From Castor canadensis (lineage: Eukaryota; Chordata; Mammalia; Rodentia; Castoridae), in assembly GCF_047511655.1 (NCBI RefSeq), contig NC_133402.1, positions 65,476,951 through 65,540,950 of the forward strand: a stretch of 64,000 nt of DNA. Reading direction: 5' to 3'. The position numbers were made by a program, and so were the translations under genes. Shown in pieces: positions 13,150 to 26,985 of this stretch. The notes beneath the pieces were generated by a model. It did no database searches. It was not told where the DNA came from and saw nothing but the letters and a program-made list of their open reading frames with translations. Within the stretch, counting starts at the first letter, position 1, and every line of letters begins with the position of its first letter.

Positions 13150-13192
13150 GTGGGACTGGAGTTTGAACTCAGAGTTTTGAGACCACTTCCAA
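13121..13192 (-). mobile_element. tRNA-derived SINE fragment, reverse
   Basis: (CTTTT)n run and then GGACTGGAGTTTGAACTCAG, a truncated reverse copy. Confidence 0.65.
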
Positions 13193-13345
13193 ACCTCACA
13201 TTCTGTTGTTGGATGGTACAAATTAAATTACCAAACCTTAAAATAACTAAGGTTTTATTATTTGCAAATCAACACATTCAAATCTATGTTCTCAAAATAA
13301 AGCATAGATGTTTCTTAACTAACAATAGTGATACATTGCAACAGG

Positions 13346-13684
13346 CCCATCATAAACTGAAAATGTCCTAAGTTGAAAGTGTACTTAGTGTACCATGCCT
13401 GCTAAACATCATAGTTAGCAGCACAGGACATTGGGGAGTGTCTGTTGTGACCCTGCGATCACAGGGCAGATGAAAGCATAGTTTCCTGCTTCTGCTCAGC
13501 AGAAGCTGAACTCCCAGTTCAGGTTTGCTAGATTATTGTACCCTATCCAGCAGTAGTCTGAAAAAAGACAAAAATTCAAAATTTGAAGTACAGTTTACTC
13601 TGAATATGTATTGCTTCTGCACTGTCATAGAACAGAAATAAAATTAAGTTGAATGATTGTAAGTCAGGAAATGTCAGTATGTGT
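13346..13684 (+). mobile_element. MER2-like Tigger non-autonomous element
   Basis: Matches a MER2-type layout: AAAATGTCCTAAGTTGAAAG near the left end and TTGAATGATTGTAAGTCAGG at the right, with the central CTGCTAAACATCATAGTTAG. About 340 bp, decayed and non-coding. Confidence 0.7.
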
Positions 13685-14145
13685 TTTCATACCTGTGATT
13701 GCTGTGTTGGTCAGGTTAAATTAAGTTGTTTTGCAAATCTGAAACCTCAGTTCTTTTAATATGCTAAACTTTATTTTTCACACAAACCTACTGTGGGTCT
13801 GGCATCTCTTCTGGAGAACAACCTTACAAATAGACTCTACAAAGAGACCCTTACAGAAAGATCCAGTGTCTCAATTTATATGCTTCAAGGGTCTGTCTCT
13901 AAGATGCACTTTCATGTGCCTGACGTTGGTTGCCAGCCATATCACTTCTGTTCCTTGGCTACTGGCCAAAGGCAGTCACAAGACCCCACCCAACTGTGAG
14001 TGGGAGAAAGTCTGGGAAGCATATGTGTGTTCAGTGAGAAGTACCTGTAACTGTCCCTAAAGTAAACCATCACTGAAGATTAAGACAGGGCTACAAGCAA
14101 GGGCATACCAATTGATTCTGTCACAGAGATAAGTACATGTCTCGT

Positions 14146-14462
14146 CTTTTTTTTTTTTTTTTTTTTTTTAAATGGTGCTACTGTTTGAACTCCCAGTCTC
14201 AGGTTTGCTAGGCAGGTACTCTACCACTTGAGCCATGCCTTCAGCCTTTTTTTGCTTTAGCTATTTTTCAGATAGTCTGTAGAGTTTTTTCCTCCAATGT
14301 CTCCTACGTAGCTGGGGTGACAGGTGTGCACCAATATGCCAGCTTATTTGTAATATGGGACCATGCCAGGGTTTTGCCCAAGCTGGCCTCAAACTGTGAT
14401 CCTTCTCATCTGCATTTCCTGAGTATTTGAAATTACCGGTGTGAGTCACCACACACAGTCCT
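14146..14462 (-). mobile_element. Composite SINE, reverse
   Basis: A long poly-T, then a tRNA-like part in reverse (CTCTACCACTTGAGCCATGC) and two 7SL-like blocks (TACGTAGCTGGGGTGACAGG; CAAGCTGGCCTCAAACTGTG). Full-length layout for this family. Confidence 0.85.
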
Positions 14463-15287
14463 ACACATTGTGCAGTTCTTACTCTGTCCTCATTTGAGAC
14501 TTTAAAAAACAGTGTAACACTGGGTTAAATATTTACAAGAAGGTCTGTTGGAGGATAAAACTGTCTGAAATACAGTGTAGACACTACACTGTCCAATAAT
14601 AATAACCCAATATCCATGCCAAAACAAAGTTAGTAGAAGAATTCATTTTGAACAGATTCTACAAGTCCATAATTTAAAAAGTTTCTAAGACCATATTGAA
14701 TAGGTGTCAAGATCAACAGGCCAAGCCCAGTGAGAGATGCCCTTGGTAACCAGAGTAACCACAATGGTTGCCGGGCAAATACCCATCAAGGTTACCCTGG
14801 CCTGGAAATCTGAAAACCCACTGTCTTCAAATGTTACTATTTTAGAACTGTTTTTAATTTTAAAGTTGGAGGATAAAATATGGAAATTTTACACTTTACA
14901 GACATGATACTTTTTGAAGCGCATTTTATAAACTGTTTTAAGACTTGTAAAACCAATTCATTCAATTCAAAATACTTGTTGAAAGACTATTACCCATACA
15001 GACACTGAGCAAGTGGCTCAGAATGATGAGGATAACAGTGATAATATTTTCTTTTTAAAAAGTCTTAACATATCACTCAATCCAATTTAGGGCTCCCTAT
15101 GTGTCCCCTCCTTCAGGAACAGACAGTACCATCTTTCTCAAGTCTTAATCTCACACATTATAACTAAAGTACATATGAATTTATTTTGTACTCTTTGTCT
15201 ACCTGATAAATTCAGAACTTCTGTTCCCTTTTGGGGAACATTATGATTCAAACAGATTAAAATCTCAGACATAAAAACATCTCCCAA
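14463..15287. other. Intergenic sequence without genes
   Basis: No gene or repeat that I can name. Confidence 0.5.
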
Positions 15288-15440
15288 TTATTCATTCATT
15301 CATAAGTGCCTAGTATGTGCCAGACTGTATGCTAGGCTCAAGAAATGAAAATACTGAGTAAAGCCTTGTCCCTGCACTCCAGGGGCTCATGGCCTCATGA
15401 AAGGCAAATAAACTACTCGGCATGCTAAGTGCTCAGAAAG
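15288..15440 (+). mobile_element. L2/MIR-type ancient LINE-SINE 3' fragment
   Basis: ATTCATTCATTCATAAGTGC, CTAGTATGTGCCAGACTGTA and CCCTGCACTCCAGGGGCTCA are typical of L2-like 3' ends. Confidence 0.65.
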
Positions 15441-15459
15441 GCTGGATAGGGAATGACTT

Positions 15460-15734
15460 CTGTTTTACTATCAATTGCTGTGTAACAAAACACCTAGAAA
15501 ACAACAAATTACCCTTCTCTCTCATGGCTGTGTTGGTTGACTGGGCTCAACTGGGTGATTCTCACTTGGGGCCTCACCTGTGGTGGCACGCAGACATCCA
15601 GTGACATTTTTCCTCTGATGCGCTCACTGTGCTTGACATCCAAATCATTCACTCACAGGGTGCGTGTTGACTTGGGGAACCAGGCTCAGCTGTTGGTCTG
15701 AGGGCTTGCATAGGGCTTTTCCATACACCAGGGG
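15460..15734 (+). mobile_element. Possible ancient LTR or DNA-transposon remnant
   Basis: ATTGCTGTGTAACAAAACACC and the following glycine/serine-coded frame resemble old mammalian repeats with the 'ctgtgtaacaaat' opening. The class is unresolved. No viral coding sequence is visible. Confidence 0.35.
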
Positions 15735-16255
15735 CGTTAGAAGAGTGTGGCTTCTGGATTCTGAAGTCTTAGGAGTGAATGTCCCAAGAGATCAAAACTA
15801 CAAGGACTTTTATAATGCAATCTGAAGGCTAAGCAGATTCCCTTCTGCTGGATTCTTTTGCTTACAGAAGGCCCAATAGGACACAATGTGGGAGGGAAAC
15901 TATACATGATAACCATGTATAGTTTCCTGGGAGATTCCTGGGAGAATGGCCCCTCCAGGACCAGCTTGGGAGACTTGTTATCACAGGCACTAAGTCATTT
16001 CAACAGCACATACTCTTTTATTCCATTTTCTCTTGCCTCATGGAAGATTGTGGGGAAGTGGTTCTGGGACACTTCCAGTTACCCAAGTATCTGCCAGATT
16101 CAGTCAAGGTCCCTAAGGCAAGGAAAGGGTGTCTAAGAAAAATGTGTGGTCAACATTTGAATATATAACAGCTGGTGTAAATTACAACTACCTTAGTGAA
16201 CCTCCCTCAATAGCATTAGCAAAAACAGACTTCATTACTCTCCAAAATCCAAACC
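15735..16255. other. Intergenic sequence, no clear feature
   Basis: A short local inverted repeat (AAACTATACATG ... CATGTATAGTTT, 15898-15927) is the only structure seen. It would form a 12-bp-stem hairpin. Confidence 0.6.
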
Positions 16256-16533
16256 ATGCTGGGTGCAGAAGTACATACCTGTAATCCTAGCTACTTGGGA
16301 GGCAGATATCAGGAGGATTGTGGTTACAGACCCACCTGGGAGAAAAGCTGACAGACTCCATCTCAACCAATGGCTGGGGTGGGGATACACAAACAGGAGT
16401 GTTGTGGTCCACGCACAAAGTGAGACCCTACGTCAAAAAATAACCAATGCCAAAAGGGCTGGTGGGGTGGCTCAAGTAGTACAGCTCCTTCCTTGTCAGT
16501 GCAAGACTCCAGTACCACCAAAAAAAAAGCCAA
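16256..16533 (+). mobile_element. Composite SINE, forward
   Basis: Shows the family order in sense: 7SL-like part (ACCTGTAATCCTAGCTACTT, GGGAGGCAGATATCAGGAGG), then GGCTGGTGGGGTGGCTCAAG (tRNA-like A-box region) and an A-rich tail (ACCACCAAAAAAAA). Confidence 0.85.
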
Positions 16534-17869
16534 AACAGAGATTATAACTTTCAGTGTCTGAATCACCCCAATTTTTATTACCAAAGGAATTTTGTCCCCA
16601 GTGTTGCAATTACCAGTCCTGAGCTAGTCATTAATGAATTATTATCATTCATTTCCTCAACACACAGCAATTCAAAACTATTTGCTCTTACAACAGGACT
16701 GTGCTTGTATTCTGTAAGATATATTGTCTAGGCCAAAACAGTTAATTTTTCAATTGTAACAGTCTACTTTTATGCTAATTTCAGTATTAATAAAGTGCAC
16801 ATTTCCTGTGGAACATAGATTAAATCTACAAAGTAGATAAGAATAGAGAATAAGTCACATCGGTATTAGCGAAATATGGTCCTAAATTCCTTCAGAATAA
16901 GATGGTCCAATTCCTTCCCTTAAAATACTGTTGTCCATTACAGCAAAAGAATAAAAAAGAACTCCTAATAACAATCCCTAGCTTTAATTTTTAGTTGTAT
17001 CAGTTCTTAAGGAAATTCTTGAGACAAAATTTAAAGCAAAAAACAAACTTCTTACACTTTGTCCAGGATTTTGGCTGCATTAGCTATCTCTTTTGACCAC
17101 AAGGGGGGGCTGTGGTGTCACAATTTGGAAATAGAAGTTTTGAAAACAGATGAAAATGATTTAATAAAACAAAGGTAAAGACAATAGTTTAATTCTGCAA
17201 ATATGTACTATTTAAGTTAACCAATTACCTAGTGTTCAGTAGAAAAATGCATTAATTTGTCCAGATATTTCTTAGAAGTTACTGAGCTTTGTTAAATATG
17301 AAATTACTTAGCTGAGGATAAAACTTAAAAATACATAAAATTTGAAATGAGCAATTCTATAAAATTGTAGCAGAATTTAGTGTCACCATGTAATTTCCTT
17401 TGTGACTTTTTGTAGAATTTCACATTACATTCTCAAAGGAAGTTACTGAATTTTATAGCAGTCCATAGTGTCTCTAAAATTCTTATTCTAAAAAGTATGC
17501 AATTAAGACACAGAACAGATCGTTACTGATTACAAGCTTGCATTTTTTCTCCTCTGTGCAGTCCTTCTGTTGCATAAACAAATTCTCAGTGTGAAGATGT
17601 GAAAGAAACAATCATCCTTTAAGTGTGAGCTTTTCCTTTCATGCCTTAAAATTATTCTTAAATTGATTACTTGTGTTTCATATTGATAAATAGTCATGAA
17701 TTCTTTGTAATTCTCAAAAAAGTATCACCATTGAGATTTTGAGTCAACAGTTTTCCATTGAAGAGAGAACAGCAGGCAAGAATCACTGTTTCTTGGTTTA
17801 GCAAACAAACCATTTTTAACACAACCTTAATAACATTTGTCAACAATAAAATTAATTTTACAAATTAAA
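16534..17869. other. Intergenic sequence without genes
   Basis: AT-rich, apparently unique. A run of seven G at about 17103-17109 is the only oddity. Confidence 0.5.
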
Positions 17870-18020
17870 GTGTTTTTCTTTTTTCTTCTTTCCTTCCTTT
17901 TTCTTTTCTTCTCTTTTTTCCTTTCTGAGAGAAGGTCTCCCTGTGTAGCTCAGGCTGGCCTTGAATTTGCAATCCTGCCTCAGACTCTTGAGTGCTGGGA
18001 TTACAAGCTTCTACCACCGC
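17870..18020 (-). mobile_element. B1-like SINE with pyrimidine-rich flank, reverse
   Basis: A T/C-rich run, then GCTCAGGCTGGCCTTGAATT and TTGAGTGCTGGGATTACAAG, the classic reverse B1 signature. Confidence 0.8.
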
Positions 18021-18886
18021 CTAAATGAATGTTTTCTAATCTATTTAAATAAACTATTAAGAATGAAACAAAATATAACTTAAAGTTGACCTGTTTTAAA
18101 AAAAAAGCTGCCAAGTCTACAATTCCAAGCCTGCATCTTTACTACCTTGATTTTTCAAATAATTTTTATCAATTTAGTTATATAATACTTTGCACTTTTA
18201 TAGTATATCCATGTGCACACATTCCTCACTCTTCATTACTTACTTCTCAATTTTAATCCAAGATTCACTGCTTTTGTTGAAAAGTGTTATATGTGTCCTC
18301 TATTTTTTTCCAAAAGGCTTTTTCTTAATAGTAATCCTAAAAGCTTTCCCTTGCTACTTTCTGAAAGACCACAGAAAGTGTTGTTTGACAAAACCTGCTT
18401 TCACAAAGTCTTTAAAGAATTTAATTCTTCAGAAGCAGTGAATGTCTAGTTAGAGAGTTCACAGATTGACTGTCAACTACGAATAAAATTTTCAAATTCG
18501 ACTAGACTTTTCTACAACTTGAAGACATTTGTGGTATAAGTTATTCTATATTCCAAATAAACGACAGGTCCAAAAATCATATAAATTATGACAAGACTTA
18601 GCAAGCATAAAAACTCATAAGTATAAATGCAGATAGGGAGAATGGGAGGGTGACTGTATACAGACCCTAACCCTAGAAGGAATCACTCAATTCATACATG
18701 CCAGTTACAGTTGTACTCCATACAGGGATTTCACCTATGAGGTAAGTCACCAACGCAGATAAATCCCTCTTTTTTTTCAAATGTAAGGCAGAATAGAGAT
18801 TAAGAGATTGCATTATTACTGAAGTGTCTATTCTAGGGGAAAATATTCACATTGCTTTCTATGAACATGAAGAATTAGAAAAAGTG
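18021..18886. other. Intergenic sequence without genes
   Basis: AT-rich. Overlapping 78-83 codon frames show no recognisable domain. Confidence 0.5.
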
Positions 18887-18993
18887 AGGGCTAGAGGTGC
18901 AGCCCAGTAGGTAGAAGGAGTGTTAAGCGTGTGAAGACCCTGGCTTCAATCCCCAGCAGTTAAATCCCCCCCGGAAGACACACACACACACAC
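18887..18993 (+). mobile_element. ID-like SINE with a short CA tail
   Basis: GGGCTAGAGGTGCAGCCCAG, CTGGCTTCAATCCCCAGCAG, then a short (CA)n. Confidence 0.7.
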
Positions 18994-19031
18994 AATGGTT
19001 ATTATCATCATCGACATACATGATGATGTAT

Positions 19032-19057
19032 TTATTTATTTATTAATAAATAAATAA
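19032..19057. repeat. 26-bp perfect AT palindrome
   Basis: TTATTTATTTATT meets AATAAATAAATAA with no spacer. The arms are exact reverse complements. Confidence 0.95.
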
Positions 19058-19249
19058 TTTATTTATTCAAATTAAATTAGGAATGAGAATTCGCCCCCTT
19101 TTCTACATCTTTCTTTAACTAAATAACTAATGCTAAAACTTATTTCCATAATATCTCAATAACACTGAAATATAAAATGTAAAAGGTGTAAATCCACAAT
19201 CTCACACCACCATCCAAGTGTTCTCCCTTCTAGAGCATTTCAGGTGAAT

Positions 19250-19251
<2 letters not shown>

Positions 19252-19298
<47 letters not shown>
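19252..19298. repeat. (AC)n microsatellite
   Basis: About 47 uninterrupted bases. Confidence 0.98.
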
Positions 19299-19299
<1 letters not shown>

Positions 19300-20319
19300 C
19301 TCTGTCTTTAACTTAAGTGGTATCATACTCTAAGTAGAATAACTTATTTCTCAAGTTCATCTGTACGAGAGATTAGATATATAAAATTAACATAGATGCT
19401 ATGCCTTTCAAATGCTCTTTACTCCTCCATAAACTGAATCAATCATACCACAGAAGTGTTTCCAAGCAGTCTTTGGATAGGTGTGTTTCAAGCATCAGTT
19501 CTGTCCATACATCCAATCCCACTTATTTACCATCTTTCGAATCCTCTGATTTACTTTTCCCTCACCAAGTATGACTCCTGCTTTCAAAAAGTACATTTTA
19601 TATTATTTCAAAGAATTTAAGAAGGAAGATAAGAAAGGTTGCTTAGTCAACTCCCTTGATTCAGTTTCTGGAAACATGATCTAAGATTAAAATAGTTACA
19701 CCTGTATATGACTATAGAGAAAAACCGTTATCTGGTGGCTTTTCTTCCTCTGAACTGTACCATATGGGGCAGTAAACTGACTTGCACTGGAGAATTCCAC
19801 CTGGTTTATAGAGTTTCTTGTGATGGGCTGACATTCATGCTATGCCAGTTGCTATGTATTTTAAATGCTGCCTCTGAAGTACAATAATATAATTCACAAA
19901 TCATTACCAAAATGTTTGCTCACTCTAGTTGACGGGTAGCAATTTACTTTGGGTATTTAGTGCCATATGGAAGACAACAGAGACAGAACCTAACTTCCTC
20001 ATTTCCTAAATCCATCTTTTATCACTGCATCTTCATTGCCTAAAACTGTACCATAGCAGAGACACAAAACACCAGCACAAGGAACAAACGTGTGGCCTCT
20101 GATTCCTTACTGCTAAAATGAGTAAGATCAAATCTCCAGCCACTGTAAGATTATACAATTAAAGTTATAATTTAGTAAGTGGAGTTTTGATAAGTTATGA
20201 TACTATTAACTCTATCAAGCAAAATGAAAAAAAAATAGCCTTCATGTCTAGATATTCTTTCAGAATCCACCACCACCTATTCACTTCTACAGATAAATCC
20301 CCAATAATAAAGAAAACAC
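19299..20319. other. Intergenic or 3'-flanking sequence
   Basis: No gene or recognisable repeat. It lies immediately downstream of the inferred PLOD2 end. Confidence 0.5.
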
Positions 20320-20339
20320 AAAATGCTGTGTTAAATTAT

Positions 20340-20345
20340 TTTATT
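20340..20345 (-). terminator. Distal poly(A) signal AATAAA of PLOD2
   Basis: Canonical hexamer on the minus strand. About 15-20 bases downstream is a CACAGCA candidate cleavage segment, and then a U/GU-rich stretch typical of a downstream element. This is my preferred gene end. Confidence 0.55.
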
Positions 20346-20662
20346 TTCCATCATTTTCTAACACATAGTGTTAGAAAAATGAGTTTTGGCACCATGATTA
20401 TGCTCTTCTTTTCAAGTTTGACCTTTAAATTAAAACAGTAGCTACAATAAGGATACTTAAACCTCACTCAGACAAATATTAAAAAATGAAATCAAATTTT
20501 GTTCTTTTTTTTTTAAAGTGGGATACAGGGAAAGTAATAAAGAGACAAAAGATAAAATAGAAATTATGCTTAAAAGAGAAAAAAATCAAATGATCCCCTG
20601 CCCCTCCAAAAAAAAACAGGAGAGAGACAAAAGGCAAGAAGGAGGAAATGAGGCTCAACCAC

Positions 20663-20668
20663 TTTATT
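20663..20668 (-). terminator. Proximal poly(A) signal AATAAA of PLOD2
   Basis: Canonical hexamer on the minus strand about 930 bases after the stop codon, with a pyrimidine-rich stretch downstream. It could give a shorter 3' UTR that still keeps the miR-26 site. Confidence 0.4.
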
Positions 20669-20682
20669 TTCCTGATATAAAA

Positions 20683-20690
20683 TTCAAGTA
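20683..20690 (-). promoter_or_regulatory. miR-26 8-mer seed match in PLOD2 3' UTR
   Basis: The mRNA strand reads TACTTGAA, the full 8-mer target of the miR-26a/b seed. miR-26a/b has been reported to repress PLOD2, as I recall. Site accessibility and conservation were not tested. Confidence 0.55.
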
Positions 20691-21597
20691 CTTCAATAGC
20701 TTTAAAAAAAAAATCATTACTAATCTCAATGAATTTTTTCTTTTTCCTCACTGTTTTCTACAATCAGAAAGACAACAGAATGAAACAAAATCTTAAGGAC
20801 GCTTGCTGATTTTTAGTTGACACATGACGTACTTTCAGAAATGGAAAGGCTTGTCAACTTTCCTGAATGCAATCTCTCCTTACTATAATCCAGTTTGAAA
20901 GGGTCATTGAAGGAACGTAGGGTTTACTTTCTAATATGAATGCAGAAATAATCTGCCTTATGCTCTAAGCAAAGATGTTCCAATGGATACCTCCTTGGTT
21001 GTGTTTATATTAAGTTTCCTGAGAAAAACATTGCATAATATTTTTCTGTGTTCCCTTAGTGTTGCTCCTGTAAAAGGAACTAGCACAAATGGTCAAAACA
21101 GTGATCGATAATTACAAACAAATTTCATCATCATCAGATTTCCAGGCTTTAAACTTGCTAATTTTCATTTATATCCATTTTTTCTGTGTCCCCCACATAT
21201 TAATAAATAAAATTCTTCTCAGGCTTTTCTTAAATAAAATATCATCAGACTTACTTGTCACTTATACATTGGTACCTGAATACTTTATCAACTTGAAACA
21301 CAAATTCAGAAAATTGTCATTACTCTCAGAAACAGTAAAGCAGAGAAATAAATATTTTCTTTTACATTTTTTTCTTTCTTCTCTTCTTCAACCTGTGTAT
21401 AAAGGCTCAGAGCAGACATTAAGAAACATCAAACAATTTTTTTTTTATAAAAAGTTTTTCAAATATTTGGTCCAAAGAGAAGTTGTTCTGTTGAAGTTAT
21501 TTAAATATTCCTGTCATCGTCTCAGCACAACTTCAAAGACATGCTCATGCCAGTCGTCTGTTCCAAAAGAAAATTCAATGCAATGGAAATAAGTGAC

Positions 21598-21753
<156 letters not shown>

Positions 21754-21904
21754 CTAAAAAAAAATTAAAGCGAACAAATGTATCAGCTTACAATTTTCAA
21801 TATTCAGTTAGTGGCAGAGTTCAAATAATAGCATCTGAGAAGAATCTAAAAAAGAAACTAAAGCAAAGCCCCTTACAGAATACCAGACTTCTTTTGAAAG
21901 ATCA

Positions 21905-24017
<2,113 letters not shown>

Positions 24018-24083
24018 CTGCTCTACTATATTTTCAGTGAAAATCTTGGGATAATCACGGTTTATATACTTTTCCTTCCAGTC
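24018..24083 (-). CDS. PLOD2: PLOD2 exon 15 (hydroxylase region, residues 560-581)
   Basis: 66-base exon, 22 codons, phase 0. It encodes [15 protein letters not shown] and ends TENIVEQ. The DWKEKYI block is conserved among PLOD paralogues. Acceptor is TTTTGTTAG and donor CAG|GTTAGT. Although short, the exon is fixed by frame continuity with exons 14 and 16. Confidence 0.95.
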
Positions 24084-24254
24084 CTAACAAAAGAAAATTA
24101 CATACATTAAAGCAAATACCTTCTTGTAAATGCTTTACTAGAAAACATAAAGTACATACATTTTAAAAATTACTCCAACTATTTATAAATGACTATGTAT
24201 AATAGACAAAATAAGAGTTTTCAGAAAACAGTTTATATATATATACATATATAT

Positions 24255-24560
24255 ATAATTTTTTATTGTTGTGTTGGGTGGGGATACATTGTGGCATTTA
24301 TGAAAGTTCTTACAATATATCAAATATATCATAGTTGAATTCACCCTCTTCATCATTGTCTCTTATCTCCCTCTTCTCCCATTCCTGGACTAGTTTCATC
24401 AGGTCTCATTTTTTTATTTACACACATGTGTACACAGTATTTGCATCATCTTTACCCTCCCACCCTTTCCCCACCTCCTCCCTCCTCCCACTGGTATCCC
24501 CCCAGGACCTGCTCTGTCCTCTGTCCTCTGATTTAAAAACACAGTTTATATTTTAACCTT
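24255..24560 (-). mobile_element. L1 3'-end-like fragment, reverse
   Basis: Shares a near-identical core with 57502-57556 (GTTCTTACAATATATCAAAT in both). It is followed by a C-rich run, which in sense is a G-rich polypurine tract as found in L1 3' UTRs. The assignment to L1 is an inference. Confidence 0.55.
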
Positions 24561-24719
24561 TGTCTGCTTATACATATGCTCACGTTGTTCCATAAAACAC
24601 AAAACTTTTATTTTATGTCTCAGGGTGTTAAAATTAAATAATTTTAGAGTGACTAAATTTGCCTGGTATATTTTATGCATACACAAGAGTAACTACATGT
24701 GGTGTTTAAAAAAAAGACA

Positions 24720-24800
24720 GCACTGGTCGTTTGGCTCAGGGCTACAACAGGTATTTAGCATGCTTGACACCCTCAGTGTAATTCTCAGAACCTAAAAAAA
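24720..24800 (+). mobile_element. ID-like SINE fragment
   Basis: TTTGGCTCAGGGCTACAACA and ACCCTCAGTGTAATTCTCAG with an A-run; strongly diverged. Confidence 0.45.
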
Positions 24801-25414
24801 ATGAGGAAAAAATCCTATAAAAAATAATGGTAAAAATTAATTCATGAATGAATTAATTAGTGCCTTATTTATACTTCCATAAGGAAATATTTTGCTTTTA
24901 ATTTTTAAATGATTTTTAAATTTCTACCTTCCCTTGAATTTTCAGTATTTATCAAAGAATAATGATAGGGTTACTGACACAGTTTTCTAAACTATATTTA
25001 ATTATTTTTTTATCATTAGGATAGATTAACTACACAATTAATAGAAGTCACAATGCTATCTGCATACACACTCCCTTTTACTTAACTAAATTAAGGATTA
25101 CTGCCTTACATTGAAAATTGTCACTTCTCGTGACTACTCATGCATTTCCCTCTTCTCTGTGACAATCTCTGACACATAAACCACATAAAAGACATGTCGA
25201 CTGTTTTTCAACATTAGCCAAGTAAACTTTTTTCTGGGACAACTGATATACAAACCCAAGAATGAAAAGGTACAAGTAAAATATGGAGTAGCTTAAGTAT
25301 GGTACTCAAAATATATTTTTAAATGAATTTACGCTATCAAAATTATCAATTTTCTCTTTACATAGTATAAACATAGGAAGTGAGGCCATATCTAAAAAAC
25401 ACAGAAAGCCAAAG

Positions 25415-25482
25415 GACTGTGGGTGTGGATCAAGTAGTACAGAGCGAAGCCCTGAGTTCAATCCCCTAGGACTGCAAAAATG
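25415..25482 (+). mobile_element. tRNA-derived SINE fragment, forward
   Basis: GATCAAGTAGTACAGAGCGA and GCCCTGAGTTCAATCCCC, then a short A-run. Confidence 0.7.
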
Positions 25483-26436
25483 TGTGTACATTTTCAAAAA
25501 TATTTGTCTAAAATATACCTTTGAGGCTAGATTACAGAGGTGCTAAGATCATGGCAATTTACACCTAATTCTGAGTTTTGTATATCCTTATATGGAGCTT
25601 AACTTTGATGTGGAGAAACCAAAATTATCTTCAAATTTTTTTAGTAAAGAAAGTATTTGTATAGTGCACAATTACAAGGATCAGATTTCTGTATTATTTT
25701 ATTATTTCCTTACTATTTTTCAGATTTTTGACTCTAAAACATGAAAAAAATTAAAACAGTCACCACAAGATTTAGGAATCTATAGTATTTTTTCTACGTA
25801 TCATTTTTATTGATGTTAAGAAGGTCCTATGATCTTTCATTGGGACAATGATACTAAAACTTCATTACAGACTGTCTTTAACGTCATTGGCCAAATGAGG
25901 ACTTTACTAAATTTTAGAAATTCTGACAAGGGGACAATCACTAAGTGTTTTGTCATCTGTCATCACTCAGCATATTCATTGGTGTAACTGATCAGAGAGT
26001 AAGTAAAGGCTTGGAAAGAAAGGCAGTTCCTACTCAGATCCGACTATTTTCAGCCTGTGCTCTCCTCAGAGGTGAATTCTTACACAAATGTCTACCATGT
26101 AGGATGCAATTTAGGACTTCTTACCAGGAGGTTAATATTATCCAAGAAATCAAGTAATTCTATCCCTCAAAATACCAAGAAATTCAGAGCCAAAGTGGAA
26201 CATGCAATTCCATTCTCAAAGAAAAACAAGCCTCTTTTCAATTCTACTCCTGCAATCTGAGGATATAGAGGTAAGATGAGACAAAAGCACTTTTAAAATA
26301 CCAGAATGTCAAAAGATTTTCCTTTCCTATTCAACAGAGTATTCAGAGACGATTAAATTTACTCTTTCTTGATCTGTACTACTCCTACAAAAATTAAAGA
26401 CAATTCTCATTAGGTGGGTTGTGTCTTTGTAACATA

Positions 26437-26640
26437 ATTTTTTTTTTTTTGTGGTACTGGGGTTTGAACTCAGACCCTACACCTTGAGACACTCCACCAG
26501 CCCTATTTTTGTGATGGTTTTTATAGAGATAGGGTCTCACGAACTATTTGCCCAGGCTGGCTTCGAACCGCGATCTCCTGATCTCTGCCTCCAGAGTAGC
26601 TAGGATTACAGGTGGGGGGGTCTCTGGTGCCTAGCTTGTA
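26437..26640 (-). mobile_element. Composite SINE, reverse
   Basis: Poly-T, GGTACTGGGGTTTGAACTCA, GAGATAGGGTCTCACGAACT, GCCCAGGCTGGCTTCGAACC and TAGCTAGGATTACAGGTGGG. CpG positions partly kept, so a relatively young copy. Confidence 0.88.
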
Positions 26641-26850
26641 ATAATATTAATAAAAAAACTATTATCACTGGCAAGGGGTAATCTTAAGTATCAATTTCAC
26701 AGAGATGATTATCCAAAACAGCTTTTTCTTTTGAATAAATGTGCCAATTTTACTAAATGAAAGTAATCCATATAAATCAAATTCAAAACTTAAAAAGAAA
26801 AAAAGAAAGGAAAACAAAAAAAACCTTTTAGACTTCCAAATGAACTATTT

Positions 26851-26985
26851 TCCAGATGTGGTGGGGCACACCTGTAATCTCAACAATTGGTAAACTGAGG
26901 CAGGAGGCTCTCCAGTTCTAGATCAGTCTGAGATACATAGTGAGTTCAAAGGTAAGCCTAGGCTTAACATCAAAACCCTCCCAAA
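26851..26985 (+). mobile_element. B1-like SINE, forward
   Basis: GTGGTGGGGCACACCTGTAA, GGTAAACTGAGGCAGGAGGC and TACATAGTGAGTTCAAAGGT. Confidence 0.8.

Larger units (their letters stand above)
20320..21597 (-). other. PLOD2: PLOD2 3' UTR (end inferred)
   Basis: AU-rich sequence after the TGA codon with no splice signals that I can see. On the mRNA strand it contains AATAAA at 20668-20663 and at 20345-20340, and a perfect miR-26 seed match at 20690-20683. The distal signal is followed at a suitable distance by a GU/U-rich element (TTTTGTGTTTTC), so I place the end near 20320, giving about 1.28 kb. Long open frames on the opposite strand here are chance frames across the UTR. The exact end is inferred, not seen. 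Confidence 0.65.

Noticed and set aside
18664..18675. CCCTAACCCTAG, telomere-like
   Set aside because: Barely two units; too short to be an interstitial telomere repeat.
21089..21592. 167-codon plus-strand frame, the longest on the track
   Set aside because: It lies antisense across the PLOD2 3' UTR, has no recognisable domain and no promoter or splice context.
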